A DNA stretch of 64,000 nt, taken from the NCBI GenBank assembly GCA_944990035.1, contig CALYLX010000035.1, positions 1-64,000 of the forward strand, in the 5' to 3' direction. The notes beneath the pieces are model-generated. The model did not search any database, was not told the origin of the DNA, and saw only the letters and a list, made by a program, of their open reading frames with translations. Numbering within the stretch: the stretch's first letter is position 1; every line of letters starts with the position of its first letter. A program made the translations under genes and the position numbers. The stretch is from Clitopilus passeckerianus (lineage: Eukaryota; Basidiomycota; Agaricomycetes; Agaricales; Entolomataceae). This document shows, piece by piece, positions 46,779-59,206 of this stretch.

Positions 46779-47194
46779 GGCTGGCCTTTCAATGATTATG
46801 GTTCGTGTTTGCAACCAGTGGCAACGTGAAAAACAGGTTGGGCAATGACTGTGCCACCGCGCTTTCACATTCCCACGATGAGCTTAAGGCTCCGCGCGTA
46901 ACTCATGGCAGTCAACAAAGGAGGATCAAAGCTCTTAGGAGGTCTTTTAAGAACAATAATACTGCCAGAACTCTTACAATCTATAGACGATCAGCTGCAT
47001 TGCTACTTTGGTGCATCGTATCAAGATTTCCGTGTGGTGCCTCACGTTGGCAGCAATTGACTCGACTCTCTCACAGGAACTCACACGCCCCCCTTGTCGA
47101 GTCATTTTCTACAATTACTATACGGAGTTGCTGATTTCTCCTCACAGAAAATCACGAACGCAAATTCGGGTCCATCTCCTTGTCGGGAACCAAG
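46779..47194. promoter_or_regulatory. Divergent promoter region of RNA14 and the GH85 gene
   Basis: About 415 bp between the two ATGs. No clear TATA on either side; CT-rich tracts occur near the GH85 start. Fits two housekeeping genes. Confidence 0.45.
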
Positions 47195-50018
47195 ATGCCG
47201 CTTGCAGGAGCCGCAGATCAGCCTATTGATCACCCGTACTTTGTTTCCCTCAAAGATCTCGATACGTATAGCTATGAACCCAGAAGGAAACTATCTGGGA
47301 TCTTGCCATACATCCCTCGTTCCGACCCCTCCAAGCACGAGGGCAAGGGAAAGCTCCTGGTGACGTCGATCGCAAAGATTGATTTCCCTTTAACTGACAT
47401 ATGATCGAAACATTGCCTACATAGGTATGCCATGACTACAAGGTAAGTTTACCCATACAAGGTTACACCCTGATCAACGCAATCCTGACTGCTGTGAAGG
47501 GGGGCTATCAAGGAAAGCCGCGTGGCCTGTCCTATTCGTTCAACTTCTGGTCCACTTGCGACCTTTTTATCTAGTTAGTCCAGATCCCCCATTTAAATTA
47601 CCCCGATCGGTATGGATTCATTCCCTTCTTAGCTTCTCGCACCACCGGGTCACTATACCCCCTCCCGGATGGATTAACGCGGCACATCGCCAGGGCGTTA
47701 AGATGCTCGGTACCTTGTAAGTACTCCAACTATAATTACCTGCTTCCACTCCACTACAATTTCGCCAGAATATTTGAGCCTGGAGGCGAAGAGGACTGTC
47801 TCCGTCTCCTGGTCGGCAACCTCCCTCAGAATATTTACGGCCCGGCAAAACCGTCGCTTCCAACTGCCTCACTCCCCATTTCTTCCCACTATGCCAAGCT
47901 ACTAGCAGAGTTAGCCCATGAACGTGGATTTGATGGATACCTACTAAATTTCGAGTGTGCCCTCCAAGGAAGATTCGAGCAAACGCGAGCCCTCAGTGCT
48001 TGGATCACAATTCTGAGGTCCGAACTTTGTTCCAAAGTTGGCAGTCATGCAGAAGTCATATGGTAGGTGTTGTTCTTGATCCCTGCACAGCACACAGCAC
48101 ACCTACAAAAAATGTTTTGTTTAGGTACGATAGCGTCGTTGTCACCGGACAGCTCGCTTGGCAGGATAGGCTGAATACGTACAACCTCCCTTTCTTCCTC
48201 TCCTCTGATTCGTTCTTCTCCAACTACACTGTAAATACTCCCTTTTACGAAATGTCCCCCATAAACACCAACTAACCCTCGTGGCAGTGGCGTTCAGAGT
48301 ACCCAAACGCGACAGCCCAATACTTCCTCAGCCTCGATCTGACACTTATTGAAGGTACTCACCAAGCAGCCAGCCCCTCCCCCTCCAGCACCAATGCCTC
48401 TCCCCACCGACCAAAATCCCTCTCCGACATCTACATGGGCGTCGACGTCTGGGGCCGAGGGTCCCACGGCGGCGGTGGCCTAGGATGCTACCGCGCCATC
48501 TCCCACATCTCCCCCGACTCCCTAGGCCTCAGCGTCGCGCTCTTCGGGCAAGCATGGACCTGGGAAACCATGGAAGACAAACCTGGCTTCACCTGGGAGA
48601 AATGGTTCGAGCACGAAAGCACGCTCTGGGTTGGACCTGTTAGCGGGAAGGGGGAGGACGTGGAGGTCCCAGAGGCGCCGAGGAGGAAAGGGGAGCCGGA
48701 GTGCGAACATGGGGCGTTTCGGCCTGTTGGGTCGTTCTTTGAGAAGCGACAGCCCCCGGACCCGTGTGTGTTACCGCTTCATACGACGTTTAGTCCTGGA
48801 GTTGGGCATTCGTGGTTCGTGGATGGGGTTAGGGTGCATGACCATGGCGAGGAAGGGTGGACCGACATCGACAAGCAGGGGTCTTTGGGGGATTTAGTCT
48901 GGCCGCGTCCAGCTTTAGGATGGGAGGTTGAGCTGAGGGATGAGCCCCTTCCTGACGTCGTTTCTGCTCTCAACTTTAAGGAGGCATGGAATAGCGGGAG
49001 TTCTCTCACGATAACCGTCTCCTTCGCCGGTTCTGAGGATGAGAATGCCGCTTTTCGGTGCATTTGGGTACCCATCCAGTCGGTCGCCGTTCGCAAGGGC
49101 GTTTTATACGAAGCTCGCGTTATTTACAAGACCGGAGCCCCAAGTGGGGACAACGCTCCCGACATCGACACCAATTTCAGTATCCACCCACTGGACACAC
49201 AGAAGGAACGCCCCGAATCCTTCACTGTAGACTCTAAAGCCTCCACCGACGTACTCCCTGGTGGATGGAACGAGCTTATCCTGCAATACCAACTCTCTGA
49301 CGCCGACGGTGAAGGGAACGAAATAGATGTGGACGCCGGAGCACTCGGATTCGTTCTAGCTGTGGCAGTAGAAGACCCCTCCCAGTCCTTCAACCTCACT
49401 CTTCACATTGGCCAGCTCAACGTATACCCAGCCCCAGTACCCACCCAACCACAACCCACAGCAGGCCTATTGTGGGCGAGGGTCATCCCTACGCCGTTCA
49501 AGTTTGGCCCAACCCCATCCGAGTCGGAAAGCAAGTCTAAAGAAGTACTGAAGGACCCGTCCAAGCTACCTCTGGGTACCCTGCAGTGGGACGTTGGAGC
49601 CTCCCTTCCACCTCTTGGACCTATCAACATCGGGGCCGTATCCGCAGAAGATCCCACTCCCTTGTGGGTGGCTCCCTCGTCCAACACTTCCCAGTCCCCT
49701 GGCGGCTGGTTCCCTGGATTCATCTACTTCAATATTTACGTTCTCCCTTTCCACACCGGTGTTAACGCTACAAACCAATCCAGCACTCAAGGACATGTCG
49801 GACAACCGGAAACGGCGATTTGGATAGGAACGACTGGAATTGATGGACATGCGAATAGGTTCTGGTTCACGAAGGAACATTTGGCTGGTATAAAGGGTCT
49901 TCTGGACGAGGGGACCCCAAGCACGAAGAAAGTAAGGTTCTTCATCCGGGGTGTTGACCAATACGGGAGAGTGATGAAGTGGGAGAACTGCGTTTTCGTG
50001 GACCACAATTTTGAGTAG
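47195..50018 (+). CDS. Endo-beta-N-acetylglucosaminidase, glycoside hydrolase family 85 (cytosolic type)
   Basis: Starts MPLAGAADQPIDHPYFVSL, with no signal peptide. Family motifs over several exons: LLVCHDYKGGY, YSFNFWSTCDLFIYFSHHRV, IPPPGWINAAHRQGVKMLGT, FEPGGEEDCLRLL and YAKLLAELAHERGFDGYLLN followed by FE, where the Glu is the expected catalytic acid. Then EVIWYDSVVVTGQLAWQDRL, FFLSSDSFFSNY, YMGVDVWGRGSHGGGGLG and LFGQAWTWE. The last large exon (from about 48430) carries the C-terminal beta-sandwich domains to HNFE. The enzyme cuts between the two core GlcNAc residues of free or protein-bound N-glycans and, without a signal, probably acts on misfolded glycoproteins or free oligosaccharides in the cytosol. 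At least six introns. Confidence 0.92.
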
Positions 50019-50309
50019 CAGCTTGTGTACTTGGACATCTGAATGTGTACCATATCAAAGGAATCAGCTGTAACAATACAATAGAAATCATTTTCTAAAT
50101 GGGAGGTATGTAAAATAAATACAAGGGCAGGGGGTGAGGTGTCCTCAACATCGTAATAAAGGTGTCGTAATCATGAATTCCGATAAATAATAAATACTGT
50201 ACAAAAGCTTCCGATAGTCTTCCGTTATAAGCGTCCAGAGTACGAAAGTAAAAAAGGGAAAAGAACAATAGTGAAAAGGGACAGCAAACAGTACATCCAC
50301 ACATCCACT
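50019..50309. other. Intergenic region between convergent genes
   Basis: 3' flanks of GH85 and the BTB gene. No gene recognised. Confidence 0.4.
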
Positions 50310-51987
50310 TTACGAATCCTGTAAATCCCTCAACTTCGCCCACGCCTCCAAATCGAAGAACTCAGGCAACCTCTCCCAGACCTCCCTCCTCCCCGCCTCA
50401 TGCTTCCTCATACACTCCCCCACACACTCCTGGCACACACCCAGCTTATCCCACCGATCCCATCCCTTCAACGGCTCAGGGCCCTTCCCCGCAGCCTCCA
50501 ACAACGCCCACTCCAACAACGGCCCTCGAGAATTCGTGCACCTTGACGGCTGACGACACGAGGGCGAGGGTTGGAACGCCACGAGGAACGAGTGCGACAT
50601 CGACAGCTCCGCCGACCGGAGCAGCGCCCTGCCGACCAGGCAGATAGTTTTCTCCTGCCATGAAATCGTAGGCAAGCCGTTTACGCCCGAACCACCAGCA
50701 CCTGTGGTAGTGAGGTTGGGATTGGAACTAGACGCAGCGGCGGTGGGAGCGGCATTTCCCTTTGAGAGGAACCTTCGCGGGGAGGAGGTCCGTGCGAGGA
50801 GGTAGTAGGCGTAGGGGAGGATTGAGTAAACTCTGCCTTCGTACGCGACTGCTATAGCCCGCATGACGGATGATGCTGTTGGCTTCGGTGCATCAGCAGC
50901 CGTCTTGGGCGAGTCGGTCTTGTGCTTGGATTTGTGCCTATGGGTGTGTCTGCCGTGCGAATGCGATTGTTGGGCTGTAGTGCCACCAGCCTGAGCAGGG
51001 GGCGTTGACGAGGCAGATGTCGTGGTTTGTGTCGCGGGGGCAGATGGAGGTGGGTTTGACGGTACTTGGGTGTTCCATGGAGGATTGTTGGTGACACTCG
51101 CGGGAGCGGATCCAGGGAGGGTGAGATCGGCTGGTTGGGATGGAGGCCAACCGCCTGGCAGACCAGTTCCGGCATTTGTGGTCGGCTGCCAGCCGTATGC
51201 GTAGACTGTAGAATTTATAGGGGCAGCCGTACCACCTGTATGTGAAGGAAAGGCAGGTGGTGGATTTGCGGGGTTTAAGGTGACTGAGACTTGTTGGGAT
51301 CGTCTGGGCCGGTTGCCTCTGTGGGACGTGGGGTTGGAAGTGTTGACAGTTGCATGGTCTGAGAGACTGTTTAGGGCAACATGTGTGAGCTCAATCAGAT
51401 TGCTGATTGCGTTCTGGTCGATGCCTGAACGGTGAGCGGGAGGAGAGTATGGGCGAGCAAGGGGACTCCTGGATAGGTATTCCTCGTATGTGGTGGGAAA
51501 ACGCCCTGAGAGTAGCTTGATGCATTTAGCGCGGAGGCCACGAATCATATACTTTGTGCTTAGTCGTAAAATTCCAGTCACGAAAACGAGGACATCGTCA
51601 AGCGATGCAGCAAGTGAAAGCGTGTCAAAATGGCTAAAGAAAACAAATGACCTTGAGCTTGGTTCAGGGTGCCCCAGGAAGAAATACTTACTCGATGTGA
51701 TAAATTGCCCTCAGAAGGTCCTCAAAGTCTTCTGGCGAGTCCTGAAGCTGGACCACGCGACACCCTTCAATTAGCTCGTCGCCTCCAATTTCTGGGTCAG
51801 GTTGTGGCAGGTCAAAAAGATCCGCGAAAATTTCTGAATGTTGGGCGAGTATCGTCTGATGAACCTTGAACAAGACATGCTGGACGCTTAGGATAATTGA
51901 ACCATCACGAAGCCAAAAGTCTGGATGGCGTAGCACTTCATGTGGTCGATCTTGTAGATCTTCGTTCGAGGAACCGTTGTAGTCCAT
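50310..51987 (-). CDS. BTB/POZ domain protein
   Basis: Starts MDYNGSSNEDLQDRPHEVLR. The BTB domain shows HPDFWLRDGSIILSVQHVLF, KVHQTILAQHSEIFADLFDL, VVQLQDSPEDFEDLLRAIY, then, after one or more introns near 51600-51690, VTGILRLSTKYMIRGLRAKC and LLSGRFPTTYEEY. A long Pro/Ser/Thr-rich disordered region follows. Next comes a conserved C-terminal domain (SSVMRAIAVAYEGRVYSILP, ICLVGRALLRSAELSMSHSF, then CQECVGECMRKHEAGRREVW and FDLEAWAKLRDLQ). BTB domains mediate dimerisation or Cul3 binding. This mushroom-type family has no assigned substrate. Confidence 0.8.
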
Positions 51988-53295
51988 TCAAGTTGGTGAA
52001 GGCCGATGTCGTGGAGGAGAAACAAAGGAGCGGGCAGCAATTTTTACTGACAATGGTGGCTGCAGCATGGACGCAGAGACAACCAGGAGAATACTTGCCG
52101 GCTGATGTGGCTGTGCTCGTTCACGGTTCGGCAAGGAGGTCTTTCCGGCGCGGTGCAAGTGCTGTGGGGGTTCAGGTAAAAATGGCAACGGTTTTAGTAT
52201 GTATATTTAACACAAGAATATTTTGTAAGGTCTCATCCGAAGAATGCTCATATGAGACTTCCGAATTCAAGTTGCAGAGTCACAAACCCATCAGAATTCG
52301 CCGAAATAACAAGAATTGAGGACTAGAGAGAAAAAGTACTCGGTATTACGCGCGCATACTGCGCTGATAATTCCACACCTATATTGCGTAGGTTCAGCAG
52401 ATCCAGTATAGTATCCAGTCCTTTTCTGGAGACTTCTCACTTTCAGGAAAGGCATCTTGCGAACCAAGCCGGAAGTCGTTGGCGTTAGATCCTAACAGCA
52501 CCAAAGCCCTTGTATGGCATTTCATTCTCACACCCTCAATCACTCGTCGGAGATCGGAAGACGTTGCTTGCTTTTTGTCAATGTCAAACTGCGAACCAGG
52601 CGCCTCAGAATGCCGTTCAGCAGCATTCGTCAACTTAGATGACTACTCGGACCACTCTCTTGCTCTTGCTCTGTAACGAAGTCACGAGGAATCAACGCTG
52701 CTTACTCAGTTGAATTGCTCCATCCTTCATTGGTTGTCCATTGAACCCTGTTCCTTGGGAACAGATGAGTATCATCGTGGCTTGCCTGACTTCCCAACTT
52801 CAGTTACTGGCACAGTAAGCCTTTGGCTCCGCTCTGTCAGCAATCCAACCCTTGGATGACGTGTCTCGCATGACTGTACGAGAGATGCTCTGATCGAGTG
52901 GCCCCGACAATTGAATTCAGATGTGTTGGTCGTCAAAGGTTTGAACTTCTGGCCCGTTTTCCAAACCTTGTGTGTTGGAATTGGCGGAGAGGAAAGAAAC
53001 GCTTGCCTCGTGCGTCTGTGCCACTGATATCCTCGCCTTACCACCAGAGGCTGGGATGGCAGTAAGTCCTACTTCCTTTGTTAAGAAGACTCATTGATTG
53101 ATCTCCCCAGCCTTCCCAGCCAGTCTTGTGCGGACCAATGAGATCAATTCGATTACCCCTGAGATATCGTTGTGCCCACTAACCGCGTAGCCTTCACCCA
53201 ACGGATACACGGATACATGGAAAACGAATCTTAAGCGCCCATTAAGCCTACGCAACGCGTCTCGACCCAGTCTCGACACGGCACAGAGAAAGGGC
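51988..53295. other. Intergenic region between divergent genes (1.3 kb)
   Basis: No gene recognised. Short open frames on both strands have no domain or signal peptide. Confidence 0.4.
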
Positions 53296-53301
53296 TATAA
53301 A
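53296..53301 (+). promoter_or_regulatory. TATA box of questin-oxidase-like B
   Basis: TATAAA about 50 bp upstream of the ATG at 53349. Confidence 0.5.
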
Positions 53302-53348
53302 GGCATCCTCCATGGGACGCAGGAAATCCCAGAACAATACTAACTACG

Positions 53349-55012
53349 ATGTCTAACCAACTCGACCAGCTCTTCCCAGCTATCTCTACGGCTCCTTCCA
53401 CCGCTTCTTTGCGATGGCCAGGACATAACGCCGAATCGGCTGAGACAACCCAAGAACTCCTGAAGGAGAACCATGTCAAGTACCATACATACTTTGACCC
53501 TCGTGGATTCCATAAGTTCGTCTTGTTCTTTCATTCAGACGATTAAGGTTGATATATGTTCTCCAATATAGCCATGTCTCCCACTACCTCCTGGCTCTTT
53601 ACGCCCTTGGAGCCCACAAGGAGACCATCGAGGCGGCTTACGCCCATGAGACCTCTTACCAAGCTCCTGCAGTTGCTCCTCCAGGACCTATCACGCCCGA
53701 GAATTTCAACGATCATTCTGGAGATGACAAGTCAGTACCACATCTTCCTCATGCTCGAATCCTCTGACTGAAGCCATTAAGATACTACGAATCTTTCCGT
53801 CAATATTTTGCGAACCTGGTCACGAAGGGCGGTGTCTCTGCCGTCTTGGAGTTCGTGCTCAACGTTCCTGGAAACTACAAGAAAGAAGAGGACGGAAGCT
53901 ATGCCCCTAAGCAGCGGGAGATGTTGAATCGACTTTTGGATGGATTGCTTCACCCAATTATCCATGTCGGCTATGGTGTCGAGTTTGGGCTACCTGGCCT
54001 CGTTGTTGAAGGTACGGTAGTTCATGTCACTTCTTGTCTTTCTACCTTAACACTGACCATTTTCGTAGGTCTAGCAGCAGCAGCCGTTCACCGAGGAGAC
54101 AATACTCCTTTCCTACCTCCGTCCTTCTGGGATCGTACTGGATTCGCCAAAGAAGGAGAACACGCTTTCACCATTCTGGCACGTATCATCAACGATCCCC
54201 AGTTCGACCAGAGCGAAGTGAAGCCCTTTCCTCAGATTCTTAAGGTTGGTGAAAAGTACGGTCAAGCGATCAATGACTACGTCAAACAATGGGGCTTTGA
54301 CGCCGACAAGGAGGGTGAAGTCCAGAAGAAAATTGAGGAGATCGTCTGGAGCAATGTTCTCATCTACGGCGTCGGTGGATGGGAAGGTGCCGACGCTGAT
54401 TATAAGGCAAACTTCTACAGGTAGGCATCTTTACCCTCTGCTCCGGAAAATAGTTGATATTTACGTTCAACTAGGATGCACCTCGTCACGTCATCTCTTT
54501 TCCTCAACGTCATCTGTGCTCAACTCAAGCCGCAAACAGCTGAGCTTTTCCTCCGCGCGTACTTCGCCGTCTGCCTCGCTTGGTGGGTCGACAGGGGACG
54601 AAAGGCACTCGACATTGAGGGGTTCATGTCTCAAGATACTGCATACCCGACATCCTTGGATCCCACTGGCCCCGTTCGCCCGAACGCTGTCCCATCGGCC
54701 ACCTCTCCTCTCGCCACTACGCCGAACCCGTGGTTCCCTCTCATCTCGACCGCAATTACACTTCCCGAGGACCATCTCGTCAAGCTTTATCGTGCTTTGG
54801 CGACTTTCGGGAGTGTCTACGGACACAGGAAGGCTGGAGATTTTACCGGGACAGAGTTGAAGGGTGCTGAACTTCTGGATGGGACGGTCTTCGTTAGAGT
54901 GGCTGGGTTGACGGAGAGGAGGGTCAGGAAACACCCGACGTTCAATCAGAAGAGAGCGCTGGTTTGGGATGGGACGCCACCACCTAACGCGACTAGGCCT
55001 GCTTCGTCTTGA
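53349..55012 (+). CDS. Questin-oxidase-like protein B
   Basis: Starts MSNQLDQLFPAISTAP. Colinear with copy A at 27328-28979: [154 protein letters not shown] and LYRALATFGSVYG. It ends RPASS. Introns lie after DPRGFHK, GDDK, VVEG and before MHLVTSS, matching copy A. The DUF4243 family includes questin oxidase and AflY; the substrate here is unknown. It has a TATA promoter of its own and lies on the opposite strand to copy A. Confidence 0.87.
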
Positions 55013-55324
55013 TACGTTCAAGACTTTGTTTCCCATTGCAATAATACAGCTTGACTGTGATTGATTCAATGCAAGATTATATTTGTTTCCTTGTGCCACT
55101 ACTTAGGACAACTCTCGCACTGTATTTGATGCATGATGCCTTGCACAATCACCAGAAGCTTCTCCGTTTCTTTCACGCACGGTTATCCCCTTATCCGATC
55201 ACATCCGCTCGCTTCCCGACTTGCTAGATTATATGAATGTCGGCGGCGTCATTACGGGAACCTGACTCACAGTCTATATGAGCCTCCTGCCTTCCGGTAT
55301 TCGAGAGAGGAAAGACTCGATGCG

Positions 55325-55800
55325 CTAGATATCCTCATCCCAAGCAGCGCCTTGGAGGCTCGCAAGTGCCGCCTGAAGAGCCTGAAAATGTTTCCTAATC
55401 AATGTGTCTTCGCATTGACTGATGAGCGGTTTTTGCTTGGAGGCGTGCAGATACTTCGCCACGAAATCTTCCTCCTCCCGCAGCCAGATATTGGCCTGGT
55501 CAACGTACTCGAGAAATGTTCGGTGAGGTAGAATGTCCGATTTAACGGTGTAGTACGCCTGTTGCATTGAGATAGGGGCCTTTGAAATGTGTTCGGTAAA
55601 CATCCAATGTCGATGGGCTGCCCGTGCTCTGCGTGAAGCCCAGTGACAAGAACGAGGCATCGGCCTGCTTTATGAGGGTTACGTCGATAGCATTTCCCTC
55701 CCTTTTGCTTGTAATTAGGTCAAGAATGACCTGGGTAGCTTTAGATCTTGATTGATGGGGGACAGCAAACGCTCTTTCCACTGGGCGTGCAAGCTAAATA
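55325..55800 (-). pseudogene. Truncated, frame-broken cullin N-terminal fragment
   Basis: Two open segments in different frames read like consecutive parts of a cullin N-terminal repeat: QVILDLITSKREGNAIDVTL, SFLSLGFTQS, LDVYRTHFKGPYLNAT, then YYTVKSDILPHRTFLEYVD, QANIWLREEEDFVAKYLHAS and CEDTLIRKHFQ. In cullins the pattern is ILxLIxxERxGE, LDVYxxHFExPFLxAT, YYxxES, EYLKKAExRLxEEExRVxxYLH and CExVLIxxH. The frame changes by one base at about 55555-55560. Only about 150 residues are present, against more than 700 in a cullin, and no cullin-homology or neddylation region follows. A splice-acceptor-like TTTAG precedes the first segment near 55800. I take it as a fragment left by duplication or deletion. 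Confidence 0.6.
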
Positions 55801-55872
55801 AACAACCATTATTATTTGTCAGTTCATGCAGCATGTATAGTAAGCTGGCAGTCTGAACCATTCATTTAGGAT

Positions 55873-56589
55873 CTACGCGTCGATGTAGCTAGTGTGGACA
55901 GGCAAGTGAAGTCTACCAAAATCTTTGTTAAGCTGCATAAAATGGGGCCGCTCAAGATACCCAGCGACTGTCGTCCAGAATTCTTGCCACTGGTCCGGTG
56001 TGATGTCCGATATCCAAAGCCTCTCGGCCACAATCTCTTCCCTCCTAACCAAGACACGTGCACAATGCCTGACATCTCTGACATCACTGATAATTTTGTC
56101 CACCAGTTGCCGACCGGTTATGGTCAGACATTTCGTTATGAGCAGGTATTCCAAGGTAAGGACATAGATTGCATAAGGATCCTCTGCATGCAAGGGTAAC
56201 GAGATGGACTGTGTCATAGTGGGATCATGTTTCCCCTTGATACGAAGATCGACCTTGATATCTTGAGTTCGATCATCTCCGAGTAGTACTGGAACCACCA
56301 GTTTCCATTTCTTCTGTTGACCGTTTACACGTATGTTGGCCTTCTTGAGCTTCTTCCGAAGTTTTCTTGGGAAAGAAAGAGCGTCCATATCCACATCCTG
56401 AGGTGTGTATGCAAAGCATGAGAATCAGGACTCATATATTTGATAGGAACTACACACCAAGGTGGTACGAGGTGAGCCGTGAACAATGGCCGCTACGCCG
56501 CCAATGAAGCAATACTTTATATTCCTGGCTTCAAAGGCTTGTGCCAAGGTCTTTGCAGCCAGGAGACAATAGCTGGAATGATCCTCCAT
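55873..56589 (-). CDS. Nucleotidyltransferase-fold protein (AbiEii-like), small
   Basis: Start at MEDHSSYCLLAAKTLAQAFE (56589), joined across one intron (GTGTGT...CCTCAG, about 56460-56401) to DVDMDALSFPRKLRKK. The joined sequence gives YCFIGGVAAIVHGSPRTTL then DVDMDA. This is the GG-x-A-x-x-x-HG-x-x-R-x-T-x-D-x-D pattern of minimal nucleotidyltransferases, with the metal-binding Asp pair. A charged region and a helical tail follow (LVDKIISDVRDVRHCARVL, TPDQWQEFWTTVAGYLERP), ending HTSYIDA. Mushroom genomes carry many such proteins without known function. Related bacterial domains modify RNA or protein, but the substrate here is unknown. The gene sits between the cullin fragment and another mushroom-specific gene. 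Confidence 0.7.
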
Positions 56590-57514
56590 CCGTCGAATCA
56601 CAACTGACTTTGTAGAGAAATTTGTAGTAGAGTATTGAGTCCAGGGCTAATTGCAGGAGGACCACAGGAGTTGCAAGACACAATTCTTTTCTATGCCTTG
56701 CCTAGAGCTGCTATTGGCTAACAATTCTACCATGAAGACAAGTCGTGGCTCATGATTGAAGCATAAAATTAGAAAGGTCATCTGTTATCCTAACTTGTTC
56801 CAATGAGAAGAGTTGGGTGGAAGGCTGGCTTCAGGCCATGGTGTAGCAACCAAGGTAGCGACGTTCAGGGCAGTGTCAATGCCGTTGCCAAATGCTTGGC
56901 GTAAATGGTCTAGCAATTTTGACAGCATTGACACGCTATGAGGAAGCTTCGCAACCCACCTGGTTGTACTATATGAATTCAAACCCACAAGATTCATAAC
57001 TTGCTTCTGCTAAAGATTTGCTGATTGAGACTTCCTCGGAGCCCGTCACCGATTGCTGCGGATTTATAGTAATTATTACCTTATTCAATGAACAGACTAC
57101 CCCATGGAAATGTACTAAACCATTGATGGGACCCCCTTCAAGAGCCCAGAGATACATCGAATGTATCCTTAAAGCCACTTGGTTGAATGCCAGTGTCAAC
57201 CGGTGAGCTAATTTGCCACACCATAACATATGAACATACGAACACACTAGGCTCTCTTCAAATAGGTAAAACATGGGGATGTGAGCAAGGGCACAATAAA
57301 ATGTTGCGGTGACATATGGGAAAACTAGTCTCAGGTTGACGTGACACCGATTTTAATTTCATTTCCACTCTTCTCAATACGACCCTCATAGACGACCGCC
57401 AAAATGAGTATTAGTCGATTGGATCAGATCCTCGGCTAAGAAATAGAAGATCAGCTGATATGAATCACATATTTCAGAGGGAACTCACGCTCGTCCTGAA
57501 AGGATGTCCATACA
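56590..57514. other. Stretch without a clear gene
   Basis: Minus-strand open frames at 56785-57274 have no recognisable domain and could be decayed or random. Nothing else was seen. Confidence 0.35.
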
Positions 57515-58321
57515 CTATCCTTTGGACTCGTCCTTATCAATAGGTGGAAGGCCGAGGCATAGCCGTTCAATGAAAGGCTTGTTTGATGGATCCACCTCTT
57601 GGAGTACCTTCTGAAATGACGGTAGCAGCTCCTGGGTGCCATCTTTACTAGTTTGGAAGTGCTTCCCCCTGTCCGACAGCGTATACAACATGAGGTACCC
57701 CATGAATGTGATGAGCTCATCAGCCCTTTTGGAGTGAGGATATCCATCAGGAGGTGTGAGGTACACCATAGAGAGGCCGTCTAAGAATGCGGAGACAGTA
57801 GGGAATTTGATATCATTGAACAAGGGATCGAGTGGTGGACAATGTCCCACGATCCTGCTTGGATCATGGATTGGAAAGTTGAAGTATGATGCGGGGTGTA
57901 TGAGGACATCCCGGAGGTTGGTACCGTGAAGCTGCCTGAGCTGCTGACGAAGGTGCTCGGGTATAGACCCGCCTTTCGTGGGCTTTGTTCGAAGATAGAT
58001 AGCCTGGGGGTACGCATGCGGCTCTGCAGGGTGAATATCCTCCCATTCCTTGAGCGCTTCATGCTCGTTAAGTGATGCAGTGTCAAATAGATGGGTAGAG
58101 AGTACTGCATCGCGTGCTTGGGCAAGTAAGTGATCGGGAACGAGAACTTGAAGAGTAAATAGCATCGTAGGCACACGGTGCACAAAGGCGAGTGCGTCTT
58201 CGGCCCAGATAACGCAAGCTATACAGGCCCGTGTAATGGCGAGGGCTGGGATGAGCCGGATCGTTTGGTGAGTTAGAGTGATGGGTGATTTATCACCTTC
58301 AGTATAATAATGAAACCCCAT
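57515..58321 (-). CDS. Uncharacterised Agaricomycete-type protein
   Basis: A 268-residue intronless frame starting MGFHYYTEGDKSPITLTHQT. Recognisable blocks are ALAITRACIACVIWAEDALA, HRVPTMLFTLQVLVPDHLLA, AYPQAIYLRTK, RDVLIHPASYFNFPIHDPSR, IKFPTVSAFLDGLSMVYLTP and LITFMGYLMLYTLSDRGK. It ends IDKDESKG. The VPT-x-x-F...LVPD and IHPASYFNFPIHD elements are those I associate with a large unnamed mushroom family, often in multicopy clusters and sometimes near nucleotidyltransferase-like genes. No signal peptide. Function unknown. Confidence 0.65.
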   Translation of the reverse strand: MGFHYYTEGDKSPITLTHQTIRLIPALAITRACIACVIWAEDALAFVHRVPTMLFTLQVLVPDHLLAQARDAVLSTHLFDTASLNEHEALKEWEDIHPAEPHAYPQAIYLRTKPTKGGSIPEHLRQQLRQLHGTNLRDVLIHPASYFNFPIHDPSRIVGHCPPLDPLFNDIKFPTVSAFLDGLSMVYLTPPDGYPHSKRADELITFMGYLMLYTLSDRGKHFQTSKDGTQELLPSFQKVLQEVDPSNKPFIERLCLGLPPIDKDESKG

Positions 58322-59206
58322 AGTGGCGAATCAATGGCAATATATTCCGACGTCCTCTAGGCATGAATATATGTATTGCCTGAAACCTTCTTACGTGCTT
58401 ACGTGACACGTTAGTCACCGAGCTACGTCATAGCCAAGGAAGGCGGAGAACGCAAGTCGTAAAAGTGGCCTAGATTGGCCTAAATATCCCATCAGCGCGC
58501 ACTCTCGACGGGATGTGCGGCGATCCTTGCTTGTTGCTGTCTTTCTGTTCGGGTGGAAATCTTCACATTGTTGCGTTAGTTTGATGAATCGGCCCTTTAC
58601 ACTGACAGCACATATATATTGCACGAGTATGATATGGACACCTAGTGGAAAGTAATAACAACAGTAATTGTTCTAGGCCATTTCGGTCTTCATCACAACC
58701 GTTTGCATACCGTTAGGCCACCGCCAAAAATATATGTGTGCAAGCTGGGTCGAAATTCCTGATAACCGAGGTTTCCGGAACTCAAGCCAGGGGAAGTGGG
58801 TGGGGAGGCGAGCACCGACCAAACCAGAACTTGCACCAGACCCCCTCCGCATATCAATATTTTCAACTCCGCCACTATGCGCCTTTCCCCCCCAGTAGCC
58901 TAACGTTATGCAAACGGCTGCAACTACACTCCTCCTCCTTCCCGATACTACCATCAATTCACCCAACGAATGTTACCATCCACCCACTGTCGGGGGTCCC
59001 CTTTTGCTGGATCCAGTTGAGCTCACCGACCCGCTCGAATATAAATTATACAATAATGCCAACGGTTTGTGGCTACGTGAACCAGGCGGAAGCCCGATTT
59101 AATGGGACATCTGAACATTTTATATTGGAGGCCATTACCAAAAAAGGTGTACACTCGATGGGAAAGAATCCGGCAGGGCCCGTTTCTGTCCATTGGCGAT
59201 TATCTC
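58322..59206. other. Intergenic region, no gene recognised
   Basis: Upstream region of the uncharacterised gene and 3' flank of S33 peptidase B. Only short open frames. Confidence 0.4.

Noticed and set aside
55133..55531. 132-residue plus-strand open frame
   Set aside because: Overlaps the minus-strand cullin-like sequence, whose motifs are far more convincing.
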